Counted from the first letter of the stretch, positions 1-8,535 are shown. The stretch is DNA of 64,000 nt from Kribbella rubisoli (GCF_004217145.1 NZ_SHKR01000011.1:1426001-1490000), one strand, 5' to 3'. Notes: generated by a model from the sequence alone, not told the origin. Numbers and translations: made by a program.

Positions 1-635
1 GACGTACCGTCCAGCGGCACCCCGGCGTACACACACCCGCTCCCGGTCTCGGTCATCCCGTACGCCGGGATCGCCGCGACTCCCGCCTCCGCCGCCTTTA
101 CCTTCAACGGCTCCGGGGTCGACGCACCACCGATGATGATCGCGTCGAACGACCGCAGCGCATCCGCGTCCGTCTCGAGATAGCGCGCCAGCTGCGTCGG
201 CACCATCGCCGTGTACCGCCGCGCACCCGTCATCGCGGCGGCGCTCTCCGTGAAGCTCTCGCCGAGCATGACCGGCGTCGTGCCCGCGACGAGCGATCGC
301 GTGAGGATCTGCAACCCGCCGACGAAGTACGGCTTCATCGGTAGCAACCACTGCCCAGGCCCGCCGAGCCGATCGTGGGTCGCGTGCGCGGACGCGATCA
401 GCGCTTCCCGGGACAGCAGCACGCCCTTCGGCTCACCGGAGGAACCCGAGGTGGTGAGCACCACAGCGCACCCGTCCTCCAGCGGCCGGTCCGGCGCCGC
501 AGCCTGCTCGACCCGGGCTGCACCCGCCGCATCGTCCGGCAGCGGCGCGAACGGCGTACCGCTGCCGTCCAGCACACCGGCAAGCGCCGCCAACACCTCA
601 TCCGGCGTCCCCGGAACCAGCCGCAACCTAGCCAT
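1..635 (-). CDS. menE: o-Succinylbenzoate-CoA ligase (MenE), 3' end cut off by window edge
   Basis: This is an AMP-forming acyl-CoA ligase. MenE activates o-succinylbenzoate with ATP and CoA in cytoplasmic menaquinone synthesis. The minus-strand frame is open from ATG at 635 to the window edge, giving 211 codons. It shows the adenylation P-loop TTSGSSGEPKGV and the later YGMTETGSG motif, both family signatures. The N-terminus is short before the P-loop, as in compact actinobacterial MenE proteins. The C-terminal lid domain lies outside the window. The gene diverges from menA, which supports the MenE assignment over other acyl-CoA ligases. The 108 bases between the two starts should hold both promoters. 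The pathway role is an inference from context. Confidence 0.85.
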   Translation of the reverse strand, partial: MARLRLVPGTPDEVLAALAGVLDGSGTPFAPLPDDAAGAARVEQAAAPDRPLEDGCAVVLTTSGSSGEPKGVLLSREALIASAHATHDRLGGPGQWLLPMKPYFVGGLQILTRSLVAGTTPVMLGESFTESAAAMTGARRYTAMVPTQLARYLETDADALRSFDAIIIGGASTPEPLKVKAAEAGVAAIPAYGMTETGSGCVYAGVPLDGT

Positions 636-743
636 AACAACCCGAGCGTACGGCCCGCCGCCCGGACGCCCGCTCACGGCTCGGCCATCCGCCGACCGGC
701 CCGCTTCCCGCGTTCGGCCTCGCGGCTGACAGAATCGACGGTC

Positions 744-1616
744 ATGGCCACACCTGCCCAGTGGATCGAAGGCGCCCGCCCCCGCACCTTGCCCGCCGCG
801 ATCTCCCCCGTCCTCGTCGGAACCGGCGCGGCCGCGTACCTCGACGGCTTCGTCTGGTGGAAGGCGCTGCTGGCCCTCGGCGTCGCGCTGGCGCTCCAGA
901 TCGGCGTCAACTACGCCAACGACTACAGCGACGGCATCCGCGGCACCGACGAGAACCGCGTCGGCCCGCTGCGCCTCGTCGGCTCCAAGGTCGCCTCCCC
1001 CGGCCAGGTCAAGACCGCCGCGTTCACCTGCTTCGGCATCGGCGCCGCGCTCGGCATCGTCCTCGCCGCGACCACCACCTGGTGGCTCCTGGTCGCCGGC
1101 GCCGCCTCACTCCTCGGCGCGTGGTTCTACACCGGCGGCAAACGCCCGTACGGCTACCGCGCGCTGGGCGAAGTCAGCGTCTTCCTCTTCTTCGGACTGG
1201 TCGCCGTCCTCGGTACGACGTACGTGCAAGCCGAAACCATCACCTGGCCCGCCGTCGCCGGTGCCGTCTCGATCGGCTCGATCGCCTGCGCGCTCCTGGT
1301 GGCCAACAACCTCCGCGACATCCCGACCGACTCCGTCACCGGCAAACGCACCCTCGCCGTGGTCCTCGGCGCCCAGCGCTCGCGCCAGTTGTACGCCGCC
1401 CTGGTGATCCTCGCGTTCGTCCTGGCCGCCGTCTCCGCGATCGCCACACCCTGGACCCTGCTCGCCTTGATCGCCGCACTCCTCGCGATCAAGTCGATCC
1501 GAGTAGTCCTCAGCGACGCGGTCGGCCCCGCCCTCATCCCAGTCCTCAAAGCCACCGGCCAAACCGAACTCCTCTACGCCATCGGCCTAGCAGCCGGCCT
1601 GGCCCTCGGCGGCTGA
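744..1616 (+). CDS. menA: 1,4-Dihydroxy-2-naphthoate polyprenyltransferase (MenA)
   Basis: MenA is an integral membrane prenyltransferase of the UbiA superfamily that joins a polyprenyl chain to 1,4-dihydroxy-2-naphthoate, giving demethylmenaquinone. The ATG at 744 gives 290 residues, the usual length. Near residues 55-70 the Asp-rich motif NYANDYSDGIRGTD is visible, matching the NDxxDxxxD-type Mg-diphosphate site. A second Asp-containing segment, NNLRDIPTDSVTGKRTLAV, lies in the C-terminal half. Most of the chain is hydrophobic helices. The frame stays open upstream of 744, but the protein similarity begins at MATPAQWIEGARPRT, typical of MenA. It diverges from menE, and its last 30 bases overlap the 3' end of the convergent monooxygenase gene. 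Confidence 0.93.
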   Translation: MATPAQWIEGARPRTLPAAISPVLVGTGAAAYLDGFVWWKALLALGVALALQIGVNYANDYSDGIRGTDENRVGPLRLVGSKVASPGQVKTAAFTCFGIGAALGIVLAATTTWWLLVAGAASLLGAWFYTGGKRPYGYRALGEVSVFLFFGLVAVLGTTYVQAETITWPAVAGAVSIGSIACALLVANNLRDIPTDSVTGKRTLAVVLGAQRSRQLYAALVILAFVLAAVSAIATPWTLLALIAALLAIKSIRVVLSDAVGPALIPVLKATGQTELLYAIGLAAGLALGG

Positions 1617-2789
1617 CAGCGGCAGGTAGTCCGGCAGGGTCAAGCTGCTGTTGGCTTCGCGGCCCTGATCGCCCGTCATGCTTGCCGCCCTGAGCTGCGC
1701 ATTGCGTGCGTCGAGGATCTCTTGTGTGCTGGGGGCAACAACCTGCTTGCCGATCTCGACCAGGGCTTGGTTCTCCTCGACGAACGAGCGGATCCGCTTC
1801 TCGTACGCCGCGAACGCGTCGGCGTGATCGGCGTACGTCGCCAGCTCGCCGGCCAGCACGTACGCCCCGACCAACGAAACACTCGAGCCCTGACCGGACA
1901 TGAACGAGGTCGCGTACGCCGCGTCGCCGACCAACCCGACCCGACCGCGGGACCACGTCGGCATGTGGATCTGACTGACCACGTCGAAGAACAGATCGTC
2001 GGATTCCCGCATCGCGGCGACCAACCGCGGCACGTACCAGCCCTGATCCGGGAACGTGGCCGCGACCAGTTCGCGCTGCGCCTCGGGATCGCGGAAGGCG
2101 TCGTACGGCGGCTCATCCAATCCGAACGTGAGGAAACCGTGCATGGGCTCGCTCGGCTCGTGCGCATACAGCACGGCGGCCCGGCCGGCGACGTTCCAGG
2201 AGACGCCTTCGTGGGCGAGCCCGAAGTCGTTGCCGATCGTGAAGCCGGCGAAGGCGTAGCCCTGGTACGAGTGAAACTCATCCTCCGGGCCGAAGACGAG
2301 CCGCCGTACATTCGAGTGCAGGCCGTCGGCGCCGATGACCAGGTCGAACGTACGCCGGATGCCGCTGTCGAAGAGGACGTCGACGCGATCGCCCCGATCG
2401 TCGAGCTGCGCGATCGAGTCATGGAACAGGAACTCGACCTTGTCCCGGATCGGCGTGTAGAGCGCGTCGGCCAGATCGCCACGGCGTACCTCGAGATCGA
2501 GCCCTTCCGTGCCACCGGTCATCGCCTCCGGCCGGATCGCGGCGATCAGCTCCCCGTCGGCATCCACGAACGAGATCCGACGCGTGCCGACATGCGCCTT
2601 GCGGAGTTGCGGCAGCAGTCCCATCCGGTCGGCGACGTCCCTCGCCGTACCGCGGACGTCGATCGCATACCCGCCGCCCCGGACCTCCGCGGCCTTCTCC
2701 ACCACGGTCACCTCGAAGCCGTACCGATCCAGCCAGTAGGCCAGCGCCGGCCCGGCGATGCTCGCACCTGAGATCAGAACAGTGGTCAT
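1587..2789 (-). CDS. FAD-dependent aromatic-ring-type monooxygenase (TetX/PHBH family)
   Basis: This 400-residue protein is a class A flavoprotein monooxygenase. These enzymes use NAD(P)H and O2 to hydroxylate small, often aromatic or antibiotic, substrates in the cytoplasm. The N-terminal dinucleotide fold starts with SGASIAGPALAYWLDR. A central DG-type motif, VIGADGLHSNVRR, and the C-terminal FAD ribose motif VGDAAYATSFMSGQG are both visible. The start is ATG 2789, because the similarity begins there and the frame upstream is the operator region. The gene diverges from a marR gene across a pair of palindromes, so it is probably the repressor's target and may inactivate the inducing compound. 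The substrate cannot be read from the sequence. Confidence 0.88.
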   Translation of the reverse strand: MTTVLISGASIAGPALAYWLDRYGFEVTVVEKAAEVRGGGYAIDVRGTARDVADRMGLLPQLRKAHVGTRRISFVDADGELIAAIRPEAMTGGTEGLDLEVRRGDLADALYTPIRDKVEFLFHDSIAQLDDRGDRVDVLFDSGIRRTFDLVIGADGLHSNVRRLVFGPEDEFHSYQGYAFAGFTIGNDFGLAHEGVSWNVAGRAAVLYAHEPSEPMHGFLTFGLDEPPYDAFRDPEAQRELVAATFPDQGWYVPRLVAAMRESDDLFFDVVSQIHMPTWSRGRVGLVGDAAYATSFMSGQGSSVSLVGAYVLAGELATYADHADAFAAYEKRIRSFVEENQALVEIGKQVVAPSTQEILDARNAQLRAASMTGDQGREANSSLTLPDYLPLSAAEGQAGC

Positions 2790-2814
2790 GATGGTGATCC
2801 CTTCCAGAAGTATG

Positions 2815-2858
2815 TACCTTAGGTATCTAACTTCTGGATCATAAACATACCTAAGGTA
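2815..2858. promoter_or_regulatory. Paired MarR-type operator palindromes between monooxygenase and marR
   Basis: Two 11-base near-palindromes, TACCTTAGGTA (2815-2825) and TACCTAAGGTA (2848-2858), are exact reverse complements of each other. Their centres are 33 bases apart, about three helical turns. They lie in the 78-base gap between the divergent starts of the monooxygenase and marR genes. MarR proteins usually bind such palindromes to repress both directions. The operator role is inferred from position and symmetry. Confidence 0.75.
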
Positions 2859-2867
2859 GGTAATCAA

Positions 2868-3332
2868 GTGGCCGCTGACTCCGGAGACGAGCTGGCGCTG
2901 CTCCCGCGCCTGGCCCAGCTCGGTACGGCGATGAACCGCGGCCGCATCGCCCAGCAGGCAACAGAGGCGACGGGGCTGGCCCTGGACCGTCCGGCGATGA
3001 CGATCCTGCTGACCCTTTCCATGGCAGACACCCCCCTCCGCGTCGGCGAAATCGCGGACCGCATGCAGGTCGTCGGCCCCCACGTCACCCGCCAGGTCCA
3101 GGCCCTGGAACACCGCGGCCTGATCCGCCGAGTCGCTGACCCCAACGATCGCCGAGCCAGCCTCATAGAACCCACCCCCACCGGCACCGAAGCCGCCAAC
3201 CGCTACACCGCAACCATCGCCACCTGGTTCCGGGACCTCATCGCCGACTGGCCCCCCGAAGACCGCGCAGACCTGAACCGCCTCCTAACCAAGCTCACCG
3301 ACGACATCACGGCCCGGTTAGCCGACTCCTAA
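2868..3332 (+). CDS. MarR family transcriptional regulator
   Basis: This is a 154-residue winged-helix regulator of the MarR family, which dimerises and is usually released from DNA by small phenolic or antibiotic ligands. The DNA-binding part is visible as LRVGEIADRMQVVGPHVTRQ followed by VQALEHRGLIRRVADPNDRR, the classic recognition helix and wing ending in DxRR. The start is GTG 2868, ten bases after the proximal palindrome, so bound protein would block its own transcription. It diverges from the flavin monooxygenase, the probable regulated gene. The ligand is unknown. Confidence 0.9.
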   Translation: MAADSGDELALLPRLAQLGTAMNRGRIAQQATEATGLALDRPAMTILLTLSMADTPLRVGEIADRMQVVGPHVTRQVQALEHRGLIRRVADPNDRRASLIEPTPTGTEAANRYTATIATWFRDLIADWPPEDRADLNRLLTKLTDDITARLADS

Positions 3333-3513
3333 GGGTCGAAGCCACCCCACGGGTCCCGTGCTCACCGCCCACTTCGTCGAGAAGTCGGACATCCAACCGC
3401 CCGACCGCTTCGACAAGCGCAACTAGGCGTCCGTCGTGGACTTCGCAAACGGCTCGAACGACGATGACCAACTGACAGGCGTGAGAGAAAGTCTGACCGA
3501 CGTAGGGGAATTG

Positions 3514-4617
3514 ATGTCAGGAATCTGGGGCCTCGGCAATGAAGGCCAGTGGCGACCGTTGACCTCTGCTGGATTCGCACTCGAAGCCGACTTGCACGAT
3601 TTGATCGAGCAGACGCCGGCTATGTTGCCGCTGGCCGGCGTGCCACGCTTGGCAGTTGTCGGCAGAGAGGTCAGGTGCGGGCCTGAGCGCGCGGATCTCC
3701 TGGCAGTGGAGGTCGAGACCGGCAGGCCTGTCGTGATCGAGGTAAAACTTGCCGCAAACACGGACCGACGGCGTTCTCTGACTCAGGTGCTTGGCTACGC
3801 AGCCTACCTTCGCCGGCTCGACAGCGAAGGGCTGTTCATCTTGCTGCAGGACTATCTCGAACGGCACGGCTATTCATCGATCGCCGACGCCGCAGGAGCG
3901 GCCACAGAAGGCGATCCGAACTTCGACGAAGACTCATTCAACGTGCGCCTCAACGAGGCACTGTCGGATGGTCGTTTGCGAGCTGTCGTCGTACTCGATG
4001 AAGCGCCGGCCGATTTGGTCGACCTCGTCGGCTATCTGCAGGACGTGACCAGCGATCGCCTGGCTCTCGACCTGGTGGTCGTCACGGCGTATGAGGTGGC
4101 GGGACAGCGCCTCCTAGTGCCCCAACTGGTGGAGCCGGACCGCACGCAACTGACCGCCGAATCAGCCGGAACAGGCAAACCGTCCTCCGCCAGTGAGATC
4201 CTGCTTGGCTCCGACGAGTTCGAAGGGTCCATCGGCACAGTCGCTGCCGAGCAGCAACCATCACTGCGACGACTGCTGGAGTGGGCTCAGGGGCTACAGA
4301 ACGACCGCCTCGCAACCCTCTACACATCGATCGGCAAGGGACGATGGGTTCTCAACCCACGCCTGCCAGGACAATCCCGCGCCATGGTTTCGATCTGGAA
4401 CGACAAGGGGGCGTATCTGTCTCCGTATCGCACAGTCTTCGAGCAGGAAGCACCGACCACACTCGCAAAACTCGACAACGTCGCTCCGAACGAAATTGGC
4501 CGAGGTAACTACATCCATGCCCAGCTCGACGATGCACTGCTGGGGCTCTTGCGCGAGGCGTACGTGGAGTCCAGAAATCGACGCCACCAGGCGGCAAGCC
4601 CATCGAGCAGTGCGTAG
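3514..4617 (+). CDS. PD-(D/E)XK nuclease-fold protein (NucS/DUF91-like N-terminal half)
   Basis: I chose ATG 3514 because a Shine-Dalgarno-like AGGGGAA sits just upstream. In-frame GTG codons at 3436 and 3481 are alternatives. The 367-residue product carries a PD-(D/E)XK-like core in its first 100 residues: a helix with E24, then D61 in RADLLAV, E76 and K78 in VIEVKL, and Q91 in QVLGYA. That spacing matches DNA-cleaving or DNA-binding restriction-like folds such as NucS and Mrr-type proteins. The second half, about residues 150-367, has no motif I recognise. Codon third positions look richer in A/T than in neighbouring genes, which suggests transfer. No methylase or helicase partner is adjacent. 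Nuclease activity is inferred from the motif only. Confidence 0.7.
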   Translation: MSGIWGLGNEGQWRPLTSAGFALEADLHDLIEQTPAMLPLAGVPRLAVVGREVRCGPERADLLAVEVETGRPVVIEVKLAANTDRRRSLTQVLGYAAYLRRLDSEGLFILLQDYLERHGYSSIADAAGAATEGDPNFDEDSFNVRLNEALSDGRLRAVVVLDEAPADLVDLVGYLQDVTSDRLALDLVVVTAYEVAGQRLLVPQLVEPDRTQLTAESAGTGKPSSASEILLGSDEFEGSIGTVAAEQQPSLRRLLEWAQGLQNDRLATLYTSIGKGRWVLNPRLPGQSRAMVSIWNDKGAYLSPYRTVFEQEAPTTLAKLDNVAPNEIGRGNYIHAQLDDALLGLLREAYVESRNRRHQAASPSSSA

Positions 4618-4785
4618 GAGCGCGCGTAGTTGCCGCGCCGGAGGAGCGATGCGACCACACGGCGGCTGCGTCTCACGCGTGGGCCAACAACTATCGTCGT
4701 TCTCCACAGCCGCCCAGCGAGCCCCCGCCGGCGCCGAGCAGTCACCGCGAGCGGAGCGAGCGCACCGCGGCGGCAGCCGCCACTC

Positions 4786-5010
4786 GCCGGCGGCAGCCGG
4801 CAACACCCCGGCGATAGCCGGAAACACGGCGCTGAGCCGGGGGTGGGTGGGAGCGAGCGGAGCAGGCGCGCTGAGGAGCGGAGCGACGAGGGAAGCGCCT
4901 GCGTAGCACGCGGGGGCTGACCACCTTCCCCGATCACCACAGTCCGCCCGGCCGCAGGCGCCCGCCAGACAGTCACACGCGAGCGGAGCGCCTGCGTAGC
5001 GTGCGTGGGG
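4786..5010. repeat. Dispersed GC-rich intergenic repeat (copy A plus partial copy)
   Basis: The 398-base gap at 4618-5015 holds no convincing gene. It contains an 18-base block at 4786-4803, a 45-base block at 4873-4917 and a truncated third block near 4977-5010. The first two blocks recur in the same order at 56405-56517. The core words are GAGGAGCGNAGCGACGAG and TGCGTAGC followed by a CGCGGGGG-type end. The hexamer GCCGGC at 4786-4791 and 4796-4801 can pair as a small hairpin. The element ends 5 bases before the stop codon of the minus-strand Cds1-like gene, so it lies in that gene's 3' untranslated region. Confidence 0.65.
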
Positions 5011-5015
5011 GAGAT

Positions 5016-6125
5016 TTACTCGGGTTCGGTCCAGATGCCGGTGCGGGCGAAGGTGTCGAGGGTGACGGTGTACGGCGTGATGTCTATGCCGCTCGTCCGC
5101 AGCCAGGCGTCGTCGTAGTACGTGTTGCCGTAACGTTCGCCGCTGTCGCAGAGGAGGGTGACGATGCTGCCGCGGGTGCCGGCCTTGCGCATTTCGGCGG
5201 CCAGCCGGAGCGATCCCCACAGGTTGGTGCCAGTCGAACCGCCGACGAGTCGCCCGGTGACGCGGGAGCAGAAGCGCATCGCCGCGATGGACGCGGCATC
5301 AGGGACCGAGATCATCCGGTCGACGACGCCCAGCACGAAGGACGGTTCGACGCGCGGACGGCCGATGCCTTCGATGCGGGACGGGCGGCCGGTGGAGAAC
5401 TCGTGGTCGCCGGCTTCGAAGGCGGGGAAGAACGCGGAGTTCTCCGGGTCGACGACCGCGACGCACGTGTCGTACCGCTGGTAGCGCACGTACCGCCCGA
5501 TGGTCGCCGACGTACCACCCGTGCCCGCACCGACCACGACCCACGTCGGGATCGGGTGCTGCTCGAGCGACAGCTGCCCGAAGATCGACTCGGCGATGTT
5601 GTTGTTGCCACGCCAGTCGGTCGCGCGCTCGGCGTACGTGAACTGGTCCATGTAGTGCCCGCCGGTCTCCTCGGCCAGGCGCTTGGCCTCGCCGTAGATC
5701 TGACCGGAGCGTTCGACGAAGTGGCAGCGGCCGCCGTAGAACTCGATCAGCTCGACCTTCTCGGGGCTGGTCGAGCGCGGCATCACCGCGATGAACGGGA
5801 GCCCGAGCAGCCGCGCGAAGTACGCCTCGCTGACCGCCGTGGAGCCGCTGGACGCCTCGATGACCGTGGTGCCTTCGTGGATCCAGCCGTTGCAGAGGGC
5901 GTACAGGAACAGGGACCGGGCGAGCCGGTGCTTGAGCGAGCCGGTGGGATGTACGGACTCGTCCTTGAGGTACAGGTCTACGCCGGTACCTTCCGGCATC
6001 GGGAACACGTGCAGATGGGTGTCCGCGCTGCGGTTCGCGTCGGCGTCCACGATCCGGATCGCCTCGGACACCCAGGCGCGCGCCTTCTCGTCCCGCCGAT
6101 CGACCTCACGACATACCTCACTCAT
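5016..6125 (-). CDS. PLP-dependent cysteine synthase family protein, Cds1-like
   Basis: This 369-residue protein is a fold-type II PLP enzyme. The Schiff-base lysine is K65 in [12 protein letters not shown], the substrate loop is ASSGSTAVS, and the phosphate loop is [14 protein letters not shown]. The first signature resembles the mycobacterial L-cysteine desulfhydrase Cds1 more than classical CysK. The likely reaction is beta-elimination of cysteine to pyruvate, ammonia and sulfide, or a related beta-replacement. The ATG at 6125 gives the expected N-terminus. It is a single gene, followed at its 3' end by the dispersed repeat. The exact substrate is an inference from family resemblance. Confidence 0.82.
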   Translation of the reverse strand: MSEVCREVDRRDEKARAWVSEAIRIVDADANRSADTHLHVFPMPEGTGVDLYLKDESVHPTGSLKHRLARSLFLYALCNGWIHEGTTVIEASSGSTAVSEAYFARLLGLPFIAVMPRSTSPEKVELIEFYGGRCHFVERSGQIYGEAKRLAEETGGHYMDQFTYAERATDWRGNNNIAESIFGQLSLEQHPIPTWVVVGAGTGGTSATIGRYVRYQRYDTCVAVVDPENSAFFPAFEAGDHEFSTGRPSRIEGIGRPRVEPSFVLGVVDRMISVPDAASIAAMRFCSRVTGRLVGGSTGTNLWGSLRLAAEMRKAGTRGSIVTLLCDSGERYGNTYYDDAWLRTSGIDITPYTVTLDTFARTGIWTEPE

Positions 6126-6207
6126 GCGGGCCAGGCTAGGACCTCGGGCCCGATTTGAGTATTCCTACGCTCGGTGACCGGCGCCCGCAGGCGACAGGAT
6201 CAGGCAC

Positions 6208-6504
6208 ATGATCCCCCTCGGAGCGGTCGAGTTCTCCCCCGGCGACGTCGCCCTGATCCTCGCCGTACTGACCCTCGGCGCAACCGCCCTCGCCCTCCCG
6301 GCAACCCTCACGCTGGCGTGGGTCGGGCACCGGCGAGCAACCCAGCACCCGGGCTGGGCAGCGTTCGGATATTGGCTGACAGGTACGGCGATCTGCCTCG
6401 CCACGACCGCACTCGCAGCGGGCCAGGGCCTCGGCTGGTGGTCGGTACCCCTCGGCTGGCTCCCTACCCTGCTGCTGGCCCTGGCGCTCAAACCTCGATC
6501 GTGA
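6208..6504 (+). CDS. Small integral membrane protein, function unknown
   Basis: The 98-residue product has three hydrophobic stretches, at about residues 12-35, 50-68 and 75-93. A charged loop (GHRRATQHPG) follows the first of them. I do not recognise a family. It diverges from the Cds1-like gene across 82 bases and is convergent with the DUF4231 gene. The ATG at 6208 is preceded by a weak purine-rich stretch (gacaggatcagg). Composition fits a real membrane protein of this genome, but the call rests on the open frame and hydrophobicity only. Confidence 0.6.
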   Translation: MIPLGAVEFSPGDVALILAVLTLGATALALPATLTLAWVGHRRATQHPGWAAFGYWLTGTAICLATTALAAGQGLGWWSVPLGWLPTLLLALALKPRS

Positions 6505-6544
6505 CGCTGCCCACGGTTCGACAATGTGTCTACCGACGCCAGGT

Positions 6545-7339
6545 TCAGCCGTCGTTTCGCTCGGGTGGTTGGTCGATGTTCTGCTCTCGCTTGCGTTGTT
6601 CGGTGCGGAGGCGTTCGACCTCCTCCACCAATTCAACCAAGGCCTCCTGATCTGATCGCCCCTTGTATCTTCCGATCGCAAGGTCAAAACAGTTCCGCTC
6701 GTGCTCGATCGCATCAGCCGTCTGCTGCAAGTAGAAGCTGCGTTCTCTGAACTTGAAGTAGCCAGTAAAGCCCGCAGCAAGACCAACCGCGAAGGTTGTC
6801 CCGACACTCGCCCATCGTAAAGTCTGCTCGGCCAACGCAAGGCTGGTGATGGAGGTAGCGGCGAGTGAACCGACAATGATGACTGCCTGCAGGTAGTTGT
6901 TGATTCGTCGATAGAATGCAGCACCCTTGCGCAGCGCGCCTAAGTCCGACGCGATTTCCTCGTGGTAGGAGTATTGGCGAAGCTTGACCTGATGCGACTG
7001 CTGCGACAGCAAATACGCCTTCCGCTCGCGCTGAACCACAAGCTCCAACTCGATATCATCAGGAGCTTCCGTGTCGCCGCCCTCGTACCTCCAAACCACA
7101 TAAGCCAGCAGGCCGACGGCGAGAAGCGCTATAGCAATGCCCAATGGCGTGCCTATCAACTTCTTACCGACGCCGAAATCCGGAGATACATACAGCGCAT
7201 ATGCACCGAACGACAGGCAAGGCAGCGCCACAAATGCCAAGCGCGCCGCACGGCGTAGCGACCGGGCTGTACGCAGCCGTCGCTCAAGCTCCAGCAGAGT
7301 GCGGTTGACATCCAGTAGTTCCTCGGCACGATTCGCCAC
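6545..7339 (-). CDS. DUF4231/SLATT-like membrane protein
   Basis: The GTG at 7339 has a good upstream GGAGGAG and gives 264 residues. There are two pairs of predicted membrane helices, at about residues 33-50 with 62-84, and 151-169 with 174-195. A charged helix precedes the second pair, and after it comes the run FKFRERSFYLQQTADAIEHE with a further charged tail rich in E and R. This arrangement resembles DUF4231, part of the SLATT superfamily of two-helix membrane proteins. Some SLATT proteins are predicted pore-forming effectors of nucleotide-triggered conflict systems. No nucleotide cyclase or SLOG sensor gene is adjacent, so any defence role is speculative. A/T-richer codons than its neighbours hint at transfer. 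Confidence 0.68.
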   Translation of the reverse strand: MANRAEELLDVNRTLLELERRLRTARSLRRAARLAFVALPCLSFGAYALYVSPDFGVGKKLIGTPLGIAIALLAVGLLAYVVWRYEGGDTEAPDDIELELVVQRERKAYLLSQQSHQVKLRQYSYHEEIASDLGALRKGAAFYRRINNYLQAVIIVGSLAATSITSLALAEQTLRWASVGTTFAVGLAAGFTGYFKFRERSFYLQQTADAIEHERNCFDLAIGRYKGRSDQEALVELVEEVERLRTEQRKREQNIDQPPERNDG

Positions 7340-7478
7340 GCACTCTCCTCCGCCTCACCACCGATCCGGGAAGCTGTCACGCTAACTGTCCGACCGCTCC
7401 AGAGCATCTCGACTCGGGCGCCCGCCCCCACGGCGAGCTAAGTTGGGGGTCCATGACGACCGGGAAGCAGGGGGAGCG

Positions 7479-8498
7479 ATGAGCGAGAACGGCGATCGGC
7501 CGACGCGGCAGCGGGTGACGCTGACCGATATCAGTTCGCGGGCGTGGGAGCACCCCGCGGACCGCGGTGCGCTGGTGGCCCTGCGGCAGTTGAAGGGCTT
7601 CGACTACGTACTGCGGAAGATGTCGGGGATGATCAACGAGCGCGCGTTCCGGCTGCAGTTCCTCGGCGGGGCGATCCGGGTGGACGAGCGGCAGTTCCCG
7701 ACCGTGCACCGGCTCTACACCGAGGCCGGCGCCACCCTGGACGTCCGCAAGCTCCCCGAGCTGTACGTCACCAACAGCCCGATCTGGAACGCGATGACGA
7801 TCGGCATGGACAAGCCGTTCATCGTCGTGAACAGCGCGCTGATCCAGGGCATGGACGAGGAGGAGCTGCGGTTCGTCCTCGGTCACGAGCTCGGTCACGC
7901 GCAGAGCGGCCACGCTCTGTACCAGTCGCTCCTGCTCTGGCTGATGCGTCTCACCGGCGCGTTGAACTGGATGCCGATCGGCGCTCTCGGCCTCCGCGCG
8001 ATCATCGCCGCCCTGCACGAGTGGTCCCGGAAGGCCGAGCTGTCGGGTGACCGCGCCGGTCTGCTCGCGGCCCAGGACCCGGCCGTCGCCCTGCGCGTCC
8101 AGATGAAGCTCGCCAGCGGCGGTCAGCTCGGTGAGCTCGACACGACGACGTTCCTTGCCCAGGGCACGGAGTACGAGAGTGCCGGCGACCTGCGCGACAG
8201 CGTGCTGAAGCTGCTGCTGCTCGAGGCGCAGTCGCACCCGATGGCTGTCATCCGCGCGCACGAGCTGCGCCGCTGGGTCGACGAGGGCGAGTACACGACG
8301 ATCGTGTCCGGCGACTACCCGAAGCGCCAGGACGATGCGAACGCGTCGATCTCGCAGGAGGCGAAGAACGCCGCGAAGTCGTACACCGACGCGTTCAACC
8401 GCTCGCAGGACCCGCTGGCCAAGCTGCTCCGCGACCTCGGCGACGGCCTCGGCGGCGTCCGCGACTGGGTCTCGTCCAGGTTCCCACCCCGAAACTGA
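7479..8498 (+). CDS. M48 family zinc metallopeptidase
   Basis: The ATG at 7479 follows GGGGGAG and gives 339 residues. The zincin motif HELGH is at residues 136-140 and the third zinc ligand is probably E187 in KAELSGDRAG. A hydrophobic segment between them (about 145-180) could be one or two membrane helices. M48 peptidases of this type sit at the membrane and take part in protein quality control. The C-terminal 60 residues are charged and alanine-rich with no recognised domain. It diverges from the DUF4231 gene and is followed 37 bases later by an acetyltransferase gene. Substrates are unknown. Confidence 0.88.
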   Translation: MSENGDRPTRQRVTLTDISSRAWEHPADRGALVALRQLKGFDYVLRKMSGMINERAFRLQFLGGAIRVDERQFPTVHRLYTEAGATLDVRKLPELYVTNSPIWNAMTIGMDKPFIVVNSALIQGMDEEELRFVLGHELGHAQSGHALYQSLLLWLMRLTGALNWMPIGALGLRAIIAALHEWSRKAELSGDRAGLLAAQDPAVALRVQMKLASGGQLGELDTTTFLAQGTEYESAGDLRDSVLKLLLLEAQSHPMAVIRAHELRRWVDEGEYTTIVSGDYPKRQDDANASISQEAKNAAKSYTDAFNRSQDPLAKLLRDLGDGLGGVRDWVSSRFPPRN

Positions 8499-8535
8499 CT
8501 GGTCGATCGTCCGGGCCGAGTGCGATCCTGTCCGC

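Noticed and set aside
4742..4920. Short open frames across the repeat region, such as a 78-96 codon basic protein
   Set aside because: They are Arg/Ser/Ala-rich translations of the repeat, lack a ribosome site, and overlap in several frames at once.
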